Positions 8,643 through 17,134 of a DNA stretch of 64,000 nt are shown piece after piece. Source of the DNA: Flavobacteriales bacterium (GTDB lineage Bacteria > Bacteroidota > Bacteroidia > Flavobacteriales_D > Crocinitomicaceae); assembly GCA_022361195.1 (NCBI GenBank), contig JAKSBJ010000352.1, positions 1 to 64,000 of the forward strand, written 5' to 3'. Under the pieces are notes generated by a model. The model was not told where the DNA came from. It searched no databases and saw only the letters and a program-made list of their open reading frames with translations. Positions within the stretch are counted from its first letter, which is position 1. Each line of letters starts with the position of its first letter. The position numbers and the translations under genes are program-made.

Positions 8643-9297
8643 ATTGAATAATGTTTGCTCCCATTTTTAATGCCAAGGCTCTTTGTTCGGGGGTGTCGCC
8701 ATGAACTTCTTCATCTTCCCAACCATCCCCAAGGTCAGTTTCATAGGTGTATAAACAAACTAACCTTCCTTCATGGAGAATACCAAAAGCTTGTGCTCTT
8801 TTGTCGTCGTGTTTATGGATTTTAGGTAAACCTTTAGGAAAGTTATAGGTTTGATGAAAAATTTCGTGCGTATAAGGTAGTTCCACTAATTCGTTATTCG
8901 GAAATATTTTTTTGATCTCTGATCGAACAAATTTATCCATTCCATAATTGTCATCAATATGCAAAAAACCTCCACCAAGCATATAATTTCGGAGGTTTTG
9001 AACATCTTCAGCCGAAAAGACTACGTTTCCGTGTCCAGTCATGTGAACAAATGGATAATTAAAAATGGCTGGATCTCCGGCGTCAACGGTTTCAATATCT
9101 GTTGAAATGGAAGTTCCTAAGTTTTTATTACAGAACTTAACCAAATTAGGCAGAGCTGTTGGATTCGCATACCAGTCACCTCCTCCATTGTATTTTAATA
9201 ATGCAATTTGATAGGAAGAAGCATCTTGGCCCTTTACCAATGTTCCGCAAAACAAGCTAAAAGCAATTAATATAATATGAGCTGTACGGTATGACAT
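8620..9297 (-). CDS. DUF4159 domain protein, exported
   Basis: A 225-residue protein with a signal peptide ending near LVKGQ, followed by a DUF4159 domain. The recognisable parts are LKYNGGGDWYANPTALPNL, the FVHMTGHGNVVFS segment, GGFLHIDDNYG and the C-terminal alpha/beta portion; the fold resembles glutamine-amidotransferase-like domains but no catalytic Cys-His pair is evident. The function of the family is not known to me beyond frequent co-occurrence with gliding or MoxR-type genes in Bacteroidota. The 5' end overlaps rsmE by 31 bases and the 3' end overlaps the next gene by 23, indicating one operon. Confidence 0.85.
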   Translation of the reverse strand: MSYRTAHIILIAFSLFCGTLVKGQDASSYQIALLKYNGGGDWYANPTALPNLVKFCNKNLGTSISTDIETVDAGDPAIFNYPFVHMTGHGNVVFSAEDVQNLRNYMLGGGFLHIDDNYGMDKFVRSEIKKIFPNNELVELPYTHEIFHQTYNFPKGLPKIHKHDDKRAQAFGILHEGRLVCLYTYETDLGDGWEDEEVHGDTPEQRALALKMGANIIQYAFTAFH

Positions 9298-9980
9298 GCT
9301 ATAATTCCGGCAGTTTCGGTTCGTAAAACGGACTCACTTAAGCTAACGCCTTTAAATCCTTTTTCTTTTGCTAAATTAATCTCTTCTGGTCTAAAATCAC
9401 CTTCCGGTCCGATTAAAATTAAGACATTTTTGTCTTTTTTCAGAACTTCTTTCAAAGCTACTTTTTGTGACTCATCTTCACAGTGTGCAATAAACGCATT
9501 TTCAGTTGTTTCTGCAGTTTTGATAAAGTCTGAAAATGTTTGTGGATCGTCTAATCGAGGTAAAAACAAGTTCCCGGACTGCTTTAACGCAGCCAATAAT
9601 TTCTTCCGTAGTTTCTCTACATTGAGGTTTTTTCGCTCCGAATTTTTACAAATCAAAGGAGTGATTTGGTGTATTCCCAATTCGGCTACCTTTTCCATAA
9701 AAAACGAAAAACGATCAATGTTTTTAGTAGGAGCAATGGCAATGTGAATGCGCTCTTTATTTTGAACAGCCTCTTCTGTACGATCAATTACCTCATAAAA
9801 AAGCCGCTTTTTTTCAGTCTGTGTCACTTCTGCAATCCCTTCAAATCCTTTTCCATTCACCAGTCTGAATCGATCTCCACTTTGTAATCGTAACACCCTT
9901 AAGGCATGGGCCGACTCTTCTTCAGATAAGAACCCGGATTCAATATCTTCACAAAAAAAAGTATGTTTTAGTTTATTCAT
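9267..9980 (-). CDS. rsmE: 16S rRNA (uracil-1498-N3)-methyltransferase
   Basis: A 237-residue RsmE/SPOUT-family enzyme that methylates U1498 of 16S rRNA with S-adenosylmethionine. An N-terminal PUA-like domain (HALRVLRLQSGDRF, residues about 25-45) precedes the knotted SPOUT domain with the typical motifs LILIGPEGDFRPEEI and VSLSESVLRTETAGI that form the cofactor knot. The length is normal. It is the first gene of a leftward operon with the DUF4159 protein and two exported proteins, and is divergent from the GT4 gene. Confidence 0.96.
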   Translation of the reverse strand: MNKLKHTFFCEDIESGFLSEEESAHALRVLRLQSGDRFRLVNGKGFEGIAEVTQTEKKRLFYEVIDRTEEAVQNKERIHIAIAPTKNIDRFSFFMEKVAELGIHQITPLICKNSERKNLNVEKLRKKLLAALKQSGNLFLPRLDDPQTFSDFIKTAETTENAFIAHCEDESQKVALKEVLKKDKNVLILIGPEGDFRPEEINLAKEKGFKGVSLSESVLRTETAGIIACHTVQLILY

Positions 9981-9992
9981 CTGTCAAAAGCC

Positions 9993-10000
9993 TATTTTTG
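9993..10000 (+). promoter_or_regulatory. -7 element before the GT4 gene
   Basis: TATTTTTG matches TAnnTTTG exactly and lies 30 bases before the ATG at 10031. It overlaps an in-frame TTG at 9998, so that TTG is promoter sequence rather than a start codon, which decides the start of the GT4 gene. Confidence 0.6.
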
Positions 10001-10030
10001 CGGAACGAGACATTCGCTTTTATTGACGAT

Positions 10031-11074
10031 ATGCAAAAGACAAAAATAGCATTTTTATACAGTGAAGTGGCAGGTTATTTTTTAGCTTGTGCAAAGGAGC
10101 TGGCTAAAAATGACGATGTTTTGATTGTACGCTGGCCTGTTAACAAGGAGGCTCCTTTTTTGTTGGATGAAGAAGCCAATTATCAAATGGTGGATAAAAG
10201 TGATTATTCACTTCCTCAATTGTCAAAACTGCTTCAGGATTTTGATCCCGATATTTTGGTGTGTAGTGGGTGGATGGACAAGGACTATTTGAAAGTTGCT
10301 AAGGGCTTTAATAAAAAGATTCCTATTGTTTTAACCTTAGATAATCATTGGACAGGAAGTGCGAAACAACGTTTGCTTTGTTTGCTGTCTAATTTTTACC
10401 TGAAGCGAATTTTTACGCACGCATGGGTACCAGGAGATGTCCAAAAAAAATATGCAGAGAAGCTAGGTTTTAAAGGCAAGGTAGTCAAGAACTTTTACTG
10501 TGCGGATGCTCCTCTTTTTCAAGAAATCTATAAACGCACTTTTGAGAACAAACAAAACAATGTTCCTAAGCGTTTTCTCTACGTAGCTCGTTATGTTGAG
10601 CACAAGGGAATCTTTGAAATGTGGGAGGCATTTGTTCAATTACAGAAAGAAAATCCATCCGAATGGGAATTGCTGTGTTTAGGAACCGGTGATGAATGGG
10701 ACAGTAGAGTAGAGCACGAAAAAATTAAGCACATTGGTTTTGTGCAGCCTACCGAATTGGAAAAATACATTGCAGAAAGCAGCGTTTATATTCTGCCTTC
10801 TAAATTTGAACCTTGGGGAGTAACAGTGCAGGAATTTGCCATTTGCGGATTGCCGTTGTTACTCAGCGATGCCATTGGAGCGAATGAAAAGTATTTAAAA
10901 GAAAATGGAATTGAATTTAAGTCGGGAAGTGTAGAAGAAATTAAAAAGGCCATGAAAGCCATCATGCAAATGACAGATGAAGACTTAATAGAGATGGGAA
11001 GAAAAAGTCATGAATTAGGTGTTTCATTTACACCAACCGATTGGGCAAACAACGCCCGTTCATTTAAACTTTGA
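10031..11074 (+). CDS. Family 4-type glycosyltransferase (GT-B fold)
   Basis: A 347-residue cytoplasmic or membrane-bound sugar transferase of the retaining GT4 type. The C-terminal donor domain shows the E-x7-E motif in SKFEPWGVTVQEFAICGLP (about residues 260-280) and the nucleotide-binding fold after RFLYVARYVEHKGIFEMWEAF. The ATG at 10031 is chosen because the upstream TTG lies in the promoter. It heads a rightward group with a thioesterase and a GT9 enzyme, so it may act on cell-surface glycan. Donor and acceptor are unknown. Confidence 0.88.
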   Translation: MQKTKIAFLYSEVAGYFLACAKELAKNDDVLIVRWPVNKEAPFLLDEEANYQMVDKSDYSLPQLSKLLQDFDPDILVCSGWMDKDYLKVAKGFNKKIPIVLTLDNHWTGSAKQRLLCLLSNFYLKRIFTHAWVPGDVQKKYAEKLGFKGKVVKNFYCADAPLFQEIYKRTFENKQNNVPKRFLYVARYVEHKGIFEMWEAFVQLQKENPSEWELLCLGTGDEWDSRVEHEKIKHIGFVQPTELEKYIAESSVYILPSKFEPWGVTVQEFAICGLPLLLSDAIGANEKYLKENGIEFKSGSVEEIKKAMKAIMQMTDEDLIEMGRKSHELGVSFTPTDWANNARSFKL

Positions 11075-11076
11075 GA

Positions 11077-11466
11077 ATGGAAAAATTAGCGATAAAACTA
11101 TGCATGACGAAAGATATTGGAGTGCATGGAAACTTATTTGGTGGAATTATGCTAGCCTGGTTAGACGAAGCTGCTGCAACCTGGGCATGTAGTGTTTGTC
11201 AAAATCCTAATATGGTAACGGTTAAAATTGATGAAACAGTTTTTGAAAAACCGGTCAAAACTGGTGAACAGGTGAACATTTACGGAGAAGTAAAGGGAAT
11301 GGGAACTAGTTCTGTAACCTTATACATCGAAGCCAGAAATAAGAACTTTTATACTCACAAAGAGGAGACGGTTTGTTCAACCCTTTTCACCTTTGTTCGT
11401 ATCGATGATAAGGGAAATGCAATTCCTATTGAAGAATCTATCCGAAAAAGATACGGATCTTGCTAG
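11077..11466 (+). CDS. Acyl-CoA thioesterase, hotdog fold (YciA/BACH-like)
   Basis: A 129-residue single-hotdog enzyme expected to hydrolyse acyl-CoA to free acid and CoA in the cytoplasm. The active-site helix reads HGNLFGGIMLAWLDEAAATWA (about residues 18-38), the acyl-CoA hydrolase signature with catalytic Asp. The ATG at 11077 follows the GT4 stop by 2 bases; a TTG six bases earlier would add two residues. The substrate chain length cannot be read from sequence. Its place between two glycosyltransferase genes may be accidental. Confidence 0.9.
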   Translation: MEKLAIKLCMTKDIGVHGNLFGGIMLAWLDEAAATWACSVCQNPNMVTVKIDETVFEKPVKTGEQVNIYGEVKGMGTSSVTLYIEARNKNFYTHKEETVCSTLFTFVRIDDKGNAIPIEESIRKRYGSC

Positions 11467-11474
11467 TTTAAATT

Positions 11475-12443
11475 TTGGAACAAATTCTCATTATACAAAC
11501 GGCCTACATTGGAGATGCTATTTTAGCAACTGCTCTGGTAGAATCTATTCGAGCAACTTTAAAAGATGCTGAGATTGATTTTGTGGTGCGAAAAGGAAAT
11601 GAAGGACTCCTAACAAATCATCCCGAAATTCGAAAAGTGTTTGTATGGGATAAGAAAAATGGGAAGTATAAAAATCTCAATAAGCTAATTCGCGAAATTC
11701 GACAAACCGAATATGACGCCCTGTTTAACCTTCAACGTTATGCATCATCGGGATATATAAGTTGGAGAGCTAAGGCAAGGTTTAAAGCTGGTTATGCTCA
11801 AAACCCACTTTCGTTTTGCTACTCCACTAAAGTTCAGCATGAAATGCAAAGTGGTCGACATGAGGTAGAACGAAACCTGGAAGTTCTAAATAGTTGGTCA
11901 AAAGCTGACTTTGATCTTAAAAAGCCAAAACTCTATCCATCAAAGGAAGATTATCAGCATGTTTCGGTTTATCAGGAAGAAGAGTATTATGTCATGGCAC
12001 CGTCGTCGGTATGGTTTACCAAACAGCTTCCAAAACATAAGTGGATTGAATTAATTCAAAAAAAATATTCCGACAAAAAAATTTATTTGATTGGAGGAGG
12101 AGGAGATCAGGAAAAATTAGAAGAAATCAGACTTGAATCTGAGTCAAATAAAGTTATAAATCTCGCCGGTCAACTCAACCTTTTACAGTCAACAGCCTTA
12201 ATTGATGGGGCTCAGCGGACTTTTGTGAATGATTCGGCTCCATTGCATTTAGCATCAGCCTGTAACGCTCCTGTTACGGCCTTTTTCTGCTCTACAATTC
12301 CTCAATTTGGCTTTGGTCCGCTATCAGATGATAACCAAATTAAAGAAGCAACCGTACAAGTCCATTGTCGTCCATGTGGTTTACACGGACAAAAGAGCTG
12401 TCCAAAGGGTCATTTTCGCTGCGCAAATGAAATTGATCTTTAG
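11475..12443 (+). CDS. Glycosyltransferase family 9 (heptosyltransferase-like)
   Basis: A 322-residue GT-B enzyme of the family that adds heptose to the lipopolysaccharide core. The start is TTG (TTG GAA CAA), with the N-terminal loop QTAYIGDAILATALVESI typical of GT9, and the C-terminal donor site NDSAPLHLASACNAPVTAFF near residues 250-270. The last 30 residues hold a Cys cluster (CRPCGLHGQKSCPKGHFRC) that is often seen at the end of these enzymes in Bacteroidota. No ATG is available near the start, so TTG is accepted. The sugar transferred is not known. Confidence 0.87.
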   Translation: MEQILIIQTAYIGDAILATALVESIRATLKDAEIDFVVRKGNEGLLTNHPEIRKVFVWDKKNGKYKNLNKLIREIRQTEYDALFNLQRYASSGYISWRAKARFKAGYAQNPLSFCYSTKVQHEMQSGRHEVERNLEVLNSWSKADFDLKKPKLYPSKEDYQHVSVYQEEEYYVMAPSSVWFTKQLPKHKWIELIQKKYSDKKIYLIGGGGDQEKLEEIRLESESNKVINLAGQLNLLQSTALIDGAQRTFVNDSAPLHLASACNAPVTAFFCSTIPQFGFGPLSDDNQIKEATVQVHCRPCGLHGQKSCPKGHFRCANEIDL

Positions 12444-12494
12444 GATTAATTTTTGCTTTTAAGTGAAAGTCAGCCGGTTATATGTAAAAAACAA

Positions 12495-12502
12495 TATATT
12501 TG
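12495..12502 (+). promoter_or_regulatory. -7 element before the polysaccharide operon
   Basis: TATATTTG matches TAnnTTTG and sits 15 bases before the ATG of the first gene at 12518. No clear TTTG -33 element is found at the usual spacing. The transcript leader would be only about ten bases. Confidence 0.5.
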
Positions 12503-12517
12503 CGCCGCTAAACTTGA

Positions 12518-14554
12518 ATGAAAAACCTTTTGCTAATACTAAGTGTGTTGGTTGTCAGTACTTTGTCCTACTGTCAGCACGATGAACTATTTTTCAAAAA
12601 AGTAGACACCTTATTACAATTATTTGACGAGTCCAATTACGACCCCATCAAGTTTGAAGATACTTCCCTGGCGGTTCTAGATCGTATTTCAAAGTCACAA
12701 CGAAAAATGAACTTTAGCGATCGTTCGGCTTATATAGAAGCTCAAAAAGAGCTGGTAGAGCGAGATTGGGGAGTGGATATTGTTGGTAGTTATCTGGAAA
12801 ATATCAATCCAACCATCGGAGATTTAGAGGAAAATCTAAACTATACCCGTCGTTTTCAGGCAGGAGTTCAATGGCAGGTTTTAAGAGGAGGATATCTCGA
12901 AAATAAAGTTAAAGCACAGATTCTTGACGATCGCTTAATGCGAGAGAAAATGCAAAGTGATGCAGCCAATGAAAATTTCCATTTCCTTAAACGATTCGAT
13001 CAAACCATCTACGTTTTTAATGAAATCAAAATTCATTTATTAAATAACCGAAGAACACAATTAGAAAAGCAGCTGCATCTCATTACCGAGTTGGTTTTAC
13101 TGAAAAAAATCAAAAAAGAAGAGCTTATTAACATTGAGACTCGTCTTTCAGAGGTAGAAAGTTTAATTGATGTTTATCAGAGTTATAACGATTACCTAAA
13201 TATTGACGATGCAGATTCTTTGGAATTAGACCCTACTAACTTGCCATTGATTGATTTGGATTATGAAAGCCTTTTCAATTTGGTTGATTTGCAGACCGAC
13301 AGTATTTTGGGAGGCCGATCGTATAAGGACTACTATTCCTGGTATCACGAAATTGGGTTAAGGCCTTTTTTCCGCTACAATTACTATGATTTAATTGGGG
13401 AAGGAAATCGTTCATTCTTTTCAACAGGGGTAAATGTTACCATTCCGGTTCCGTTTAACACCAAACTCAAAAATAAAGTGGAGAATGAAAAATGGTTGTT
13501 CGATAATGAGCGATTGGTGTCGGATAGAACAAATCTGCATGAGGAAATTCTCAATACAGGGTATGAATTCCGCTATAAACTAAAGCAGTTCATAGGTTTT
13601 TACCAAAAGCGAAAAATGTTCCAGGAGCGTTTGAGAATTGAAAAGGTAAAAGTACGTCTCGAGGACAATAATATCGACCCTTTAGCTGGTTTGGAACTTT
13701 ATGATGATTTATTGAGAATCGATGTGGAACTGGTTGATTTGCTTCAAAATCTTTATTTAAAAGCGCTTAAAGTACACTCTAAAGTACCGCATGCTAATAT
13801 TAGAGATGTAGTGGTTTATCATACGTCTGATGATTTTAATGAATATATAGACAACAAAGACAGAGCTATTTATGTATGGAGTAAGACTTTTGGAGATTAT
13901 TCTCCTGAATTCCTTGCAGAATATGCTATTTACAATGAATTTGAGAAAGTAGTGGTAGCAGTACAAAAAACCGACACATTAAAAGAAAAAGAAATCTTCA
14001 TGAATTATGCGGCTCAGAACGCGGAGGTGCATTTTATGCTAGGGAATAACAAGCTATTCTACGATAAGGATATTGAGGGCTATTTAGAGGGGGTGTTGCA
14101 AGAGTACCCTTCCGTTACACCAACAGGAATCCATTTGGACATTGAGCCACATACTTTTCCGGAGTGGAAAGACAATAAACAGCAGTTGCTGAATGATTAC
14201 TTGACTTTTGTAGGAAAGGTATCCACTTTTTGTGAAGAGAAAGAGATGGAGTTAGCCGTATCAATTCCTTTGCATTACAACAAAGAGGCTATTGATAGAT
14301 TATTTTTTATGTGTGATCACATTTACTTTATGTGCTATGAAAATGTCAATCCAGACTATATCATTAGAAAAGTGGTCCCGTTTATAGACAACGCTAAAGA
14401 AAAAATAACTCTGGCATTTAGAACCGAAGATTTTTCCAATCGGGTAGAGATGGAAGAAATAATGGATTTGATTGAAAGTAAAACCGAATTGAAGTCTTAT
14501 GCGTATCATGATTTACGTAGAATGATTTCTTTTGACCGAAAGAGCATTGAATAG
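12518..14554 (+). CDS. Outer-membrane-factor-like protein with TIM-barrel-like C-terminal domain
   Basis: A 678-residue exported protein. A signal peptide (about 1-20) is followed by about 400 residues that read like a TolC-type outer membrane factor: long coiled-coil helices (RRTQLEKQLHLITEL, EELINIETRLSEVESL), a beta segment RFQAGVQWQVLRGGYLENKVKAQ and a second one near FFSTGVNVTIPVPFN. From about residue 440 a different domain begins, with GIHLDIEPHTFPEWK near residue 540, a beta-strand motif like that of GH18-type barrels with acidic DxE, and later LAVSIP and IYFMCYENV strands. The combination suggests an export channel with a periplasmic hydrolase or binding domain. It is first in a four-gene operon with a membrane-fusion protein, a regulator and a GT2 synthase. 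The domain calls are by eye. Confidence 0.7.
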   Translation: MKNLLLILSVLVVSTLSYCQHDELFFKKVDTLLQLFDESNYDPIKFEDTSLAVLDRISKSQRKMNFSDRSAYIEAQKELVERDWGVDIVGSYLENINPTIGDLEENLNYTRRFQAGVQWQVLRGGYLENKVKAQILDDRLMREKMQSDAANENFHFLKRFDQTIYVFNEIKIHLLNNRRTQLEKQLHLITELVLLKKIKKEELINIETRLSEVESLIDVYQSYNDYLNIDDADSLELDPTNLPLIDLDYESLFNLVDLQTDSILGGRSYKDYYSWYHEIGLRPFFRYNYYDLIGEGNRSFFSTGVNVTIPVPFNTKLKNKVENEKWLFDNERLVSDRTNLHEEILNTGYEFRYKLKQFIGFYQKRKMFQERLRIEKVKVRLEDNNIDPLAGLELYDDLLRIDVELVDLLQNLYLKALKVHSKVPHANIRDVVVYHTSDDFNEYIDNKDRAIYVWSKTFGDYSPEFLAEYAIYNEFEKVVVAVQKTDTLKEKEIFMNYAAQNAEVHFMLGNNKLFYDKDIEGYLEGVLQEYPSVTPTGIHLDIEPHTFPEWKDNKQQLLNDYLTFVGKVSTFCEEKEMELAVSIPLHYNKEAIDRLFFMCDHIYFMCYENVNPDYIIRKVVPFIDNAKEKITLAFRTEDFSNRVEMEEIMDLIESKTELKSYAYHDLRRMISFDRKSIE

Positions 14555-14557
14555 AAG

Positions 14558-15709
14558 ATGAAAAGTCTCAACTTTAAACGAAAAGAGGATAGCTATTTAC
14601 GCTATTTTGACGAAAAGAATAAAAAGTCAAAGCGACCTTTTAACTGGGATAGATTTGTATATATCTGTCTGCTGTGTATTGCATTGTTCTTTTTATTTCG
14701 ATTTTTCATCAAAAACTATTTCTATATCGAAGGGAATGGGCAGGTTTTATTTGAAAATCTAGACATTCGCCATACAGACGATATCCGAATTTTAGAGTTT
14801 AAAAAGAATGAAGGTGATGCCGTTAAAGTAGGGGATACGCTTTTTACTTTTTTCCTTGACGAAGATGTCTTTGGAGGAGGAGGTGGTGGTGGAACCAACG
14901 GGGTAAGTATTGCCAACGGAGGTTCTAACAATTCCTGGATTGAGCGAGAAATCTATACGCTGAATAAGAATATTGATCTGAATCGAGTCCGAATTCATGA
15001 TAATACCAAATTGTTGGAGATTTATCAGGAAGATTTGGAGCGAGTGCGTAATGAGGTGATTTTGGATGCCGTTTCGCATACAAATCTTGAAAATCTGGAG
15101 TTCAAAATCTCTAAGTTAGAATCTGAAATTGCTTTGGATAAAGAGGAGAATCGAATTTTTGCGAAACAAATTGCTTATTTGAGAGAATTGGCAAAAGAGC
15201 AGGAAAAGCCTCAACGAATCGAAATTCAGCAAACAACCAATTCAACTGGAATTAATGCTGGGAACGGAGGTAATAATAATGGAGATGATGGCATCATGTT
15301 AACGGGCTATGATAAAGAGAGAGCTTACCAAATCTTCACTTGTCCTATTGAGGGAACCATTACCCGAATTCATAAACAGCCTTTTGAGGTGGCTTTAAAG
15401 ACAGAAACTATTTTGTCCATCCATCAACCTAATAAGGTTAGAATTAAGGGATTCTTTGATCAGGAGGATTTAGCTTATTTGAATGAGGGAGATTATGTAG
15501 ATATTGAATTTGCTGATGGAACGGAGAGTGTAGGTTTAATTAACCGTTTTTACTCAGCAACCTATATTTTGCCTGAAGAATTCCAAAAGAAATTTGAGCC
15601 TACCACCCGTACCTTGGCAGCAGACATTTTACCAGTAGGAGAAAATGATCTTCACATCTGGAAAAAATATTACAAACTGAGTGTAAAAATCTCAAAACGA
15701 ACTTTTTAA
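14558..15709 (+). CDS. Membrane-fusion (HlyD-like) protein
   Basis: A 383-residue periplasmic adaptor. One N-terminal transmembrane helix (about residues 33-52) leads into a barrel-sandwich segment (VLFENLDIRHTDDIRILEFKK and NEGDAVKVGDTLFTF), a glycine-rich loop, a coiled-coil hairpin with repeating Glu/Lys/Leu (ERVRNEV, LESEIALDKEENRI), the return barrel segment CPIEGTITRIHKQPFEVALKTETIL and a beta domain. This is the HlyD/RND-adaptor layout. Three bases separate it from the upstream gene and its stop abuts the next ATG. It probably connects the GT2 synthase in the inner membrane to the outer membrane factor. A Gly-rich loop near residue 105 (seven Gly in a row) and an Asn/Gly-rich loop near 245 are unusual linkers. 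Confidence 0.82.
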   Translation: MKSLNFKRKEDSYLRYFDEKNKKSKRPFNWDRFVYICLLCIALFFLFRFFIKNYFYIEGNGQVLFENLDIRHTDDIRILEFKKNEGDAVKVGDTLFTFFLDEDVFGGGGGGGTNGVSIANGGSNNSWIEREIYTLNKNIDLNRVRIHDNTKLLEIYQEDLERVRNEVILDAVSHTNLENLEFKISKLESEIALDKEENRIFAKQIAYLRELAKEQEKPQRIEIQQTTNSTGINAGNGGNNNGDDGIMLTGYDKERAYQIFTCPIEGTITRIHKQPFEVALKTETILSIHQPNKVRIKGFFDQEDLAYLNEGDYVDIEFADGTESVGLINRFYSATYILPEEFQKKFEPTTRTLAADILPVGENDLHIWKKYYKLSVKISKRTF

Positions 15710-17134
15710 ATGAAAGATCCTAATGGCATAGAACGCGTTGAAGAATCCGTGATTAAACATTCGGGCTTTACCTTTTTGATCATTGATCATATGGATAACC
15801 TTAGTGTTGAGAAAGTGCAATATCATAATGCACTTATCATTGACGGAAAAGACGTTGATTTTATTCGACAAATTGTACGGAGAGTACGTTCGCACAATAG
15901 CCCGGATATTTATTTGAAGCCAATTTTCATTTTAAAAGGAATCAATATTCATGATGCGTTGGTAAATAAGTTGATTGATGGAACCTTATTTAATCTGGAT
16001 CAAATTGAGTTCATTATTCCTGAGGTAGAACGAATTTTATCAAGGGTTTCAGATCTTAAGTTTACCAATTCTATTTCTTTTGAGGCTCAGATGATTGAGA
16101 AGCTTATTAGCTTCATGTATACCTGTGAAATTCAAGATTTAGATCCGATTCCATATGTTTATTCAGGAATCAACTATGCCTATCCTATTTTGTCGGTAAA
16201 CTTTCGTCAAAATGATGAACATACGGTATTAGAAATTCTCGATATTGCTGAGCAAGAGGGAATTTTTGAGTCGGAATATGTAGATAGAACCTATTTGTGT
16301 TCACAATGCTCTTCGGGGCATTTAAGTTACCGTGAGGTTTGTCCTAAATGTGGTAGTTCCAACTCTCAAACCGAGGATATTATTCACCACTTCCCATGTG
16401 GGTACGTTGGACCCATTCGTGATTTTAGAAACGAAATTGATGATCAGTTAGATTGTCCAAAGTGTAACAAGCGTCTAAGACACATTGGGGTGGATTATGA
16501 TAAACCATCTGTTTTACATGAGTGTAAGAATTGTTCACACAAATTCCAGGATTACAATGTAAAAGCCAAGTGTCTCTCATGTCAAACCGATAATTCTGTT
16601 GAGCAGCTAAACGGAAGGGAAATTAAGAAGTACTCATTGACGAAAAAAGGTGAGTTAGCGGCCATTAATGGCTTTGTTAGTACTTCTAAAGATATTGATG
16701 AAATTATTGGAACTGTGAAGTTTGAGACGTTCAAAACCATGTTAAAATATGAGATTGAGCGTTTAAGACAGACGGAAGGTTCTTCAAATGTTTGTGCAAT
16801 TCACATCATTAATCCTTCACAAGTTTATTCTAAAATTGGGTCTGAGGTTCAAAAAGGATTGTTGAAGGATATTGTAAAGGTAATTCGATCAAACATCCGT
16901 TCATCGGATGTTATTTCATTCCAAAGTTCGTCTACCATCGTGCTTTCAATGAACGAAATTCCATACAAAATCTCCATTCGTATTTTGAAGGAAATTATTG
17001 AGATTTTGAAAAAATTAATGGCTACGGCCTTTAACAATATGGAAGTGAACTTTGAGCACAAAGTGGTTCAATTGGATTATAAACTTTCTCCGGATTTACA
17101 TATTCACCAATTAACAAAGGACTTTAATCAGTGA
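15710..17134 (+). CDS. Receiver-like / zinc-ribbon / degenerate GGDEF regulator (TackOD1-like)
   Basis: A 474-residue cytoplasmic protein. The first 120 residues resemble a receiver domain without a clear phospho-acceptor set (ALIIDG, PIFILKG, NKLIDGTL). Residues about 195-300 hold six Cys pairs or singles (CSQC, CPKC, FPCGYVGPIRDF, CPKC, CKNC, CLSC), which fit tandem zinc ribbons and the FPCGYVGP core I associate with TackOD1, an output domain known from thaumarchaeal and bacterial signalling proteins. The C-terminus aligns with GGDEF domains (GLLKDIVKVIRSNIRSSDVISFQ) but the catalytic motif is replaced by SSSTI, so it should not make c-di-GMP. It may bind a nucleotide or a partner. It overlaps the GT2 gene by four bases, so a regulatory role in polysaccharide synthesis is inferred. 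Confidence 0.7.
   Translation: MKDPNGIERVEESVIKHSGFTFLIIDHMDNLSVEKVQYHNALIIDGKDVDFIRQIVRRVRSHNSPDIYLKPIFILKGINIHDALVNKLIDGTLFNLDQIEFIIPEVERILSRVSDLKFTNSISFEAQMIEKLISFMYTCEIQDLDPIPYVYSGINYAYPILSVNFRQNDEHTVLEILDIAEQEGIFESEYVDRTYLCSQCSSGHLSYREVCPKCGSSNSQTEDIIHHFPCGYVGPIRDFRNEIDDQLDCPKCNKRLRHIGVDYDKPSVLHECKNCSHKFQDYNVKAKCLSCQTDNSVEQLNGREIKKYSLTKKGELAAINGFVSTSKDIDEIIGTVKFETFKTMLKYEIERLRQTEGSSNVCAIHIINPSQVYSKIGSEVQKGLLKDIVKVIRSNIRSSDVISFQSSSTIVLSMNEIPYKISIRILKEIIEILKKLMATAFNNMEVNFEHKVVQLDYKLSPDLHIHQLTKDFNQ

Noticed and set aside
9998-10030. Upstream TTG start for the GT4 gene.
   Set aside because: It overlaps a TAnnTTTG promoter element and the residues gained do not resemble the family N-terminus.
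14863-14900. Gly-rich run in the adaptor protein as a sign of sequencing error.
   Set aside because: The frame stays open on both sides and the run is coded with mixed GGA/GGT codons.
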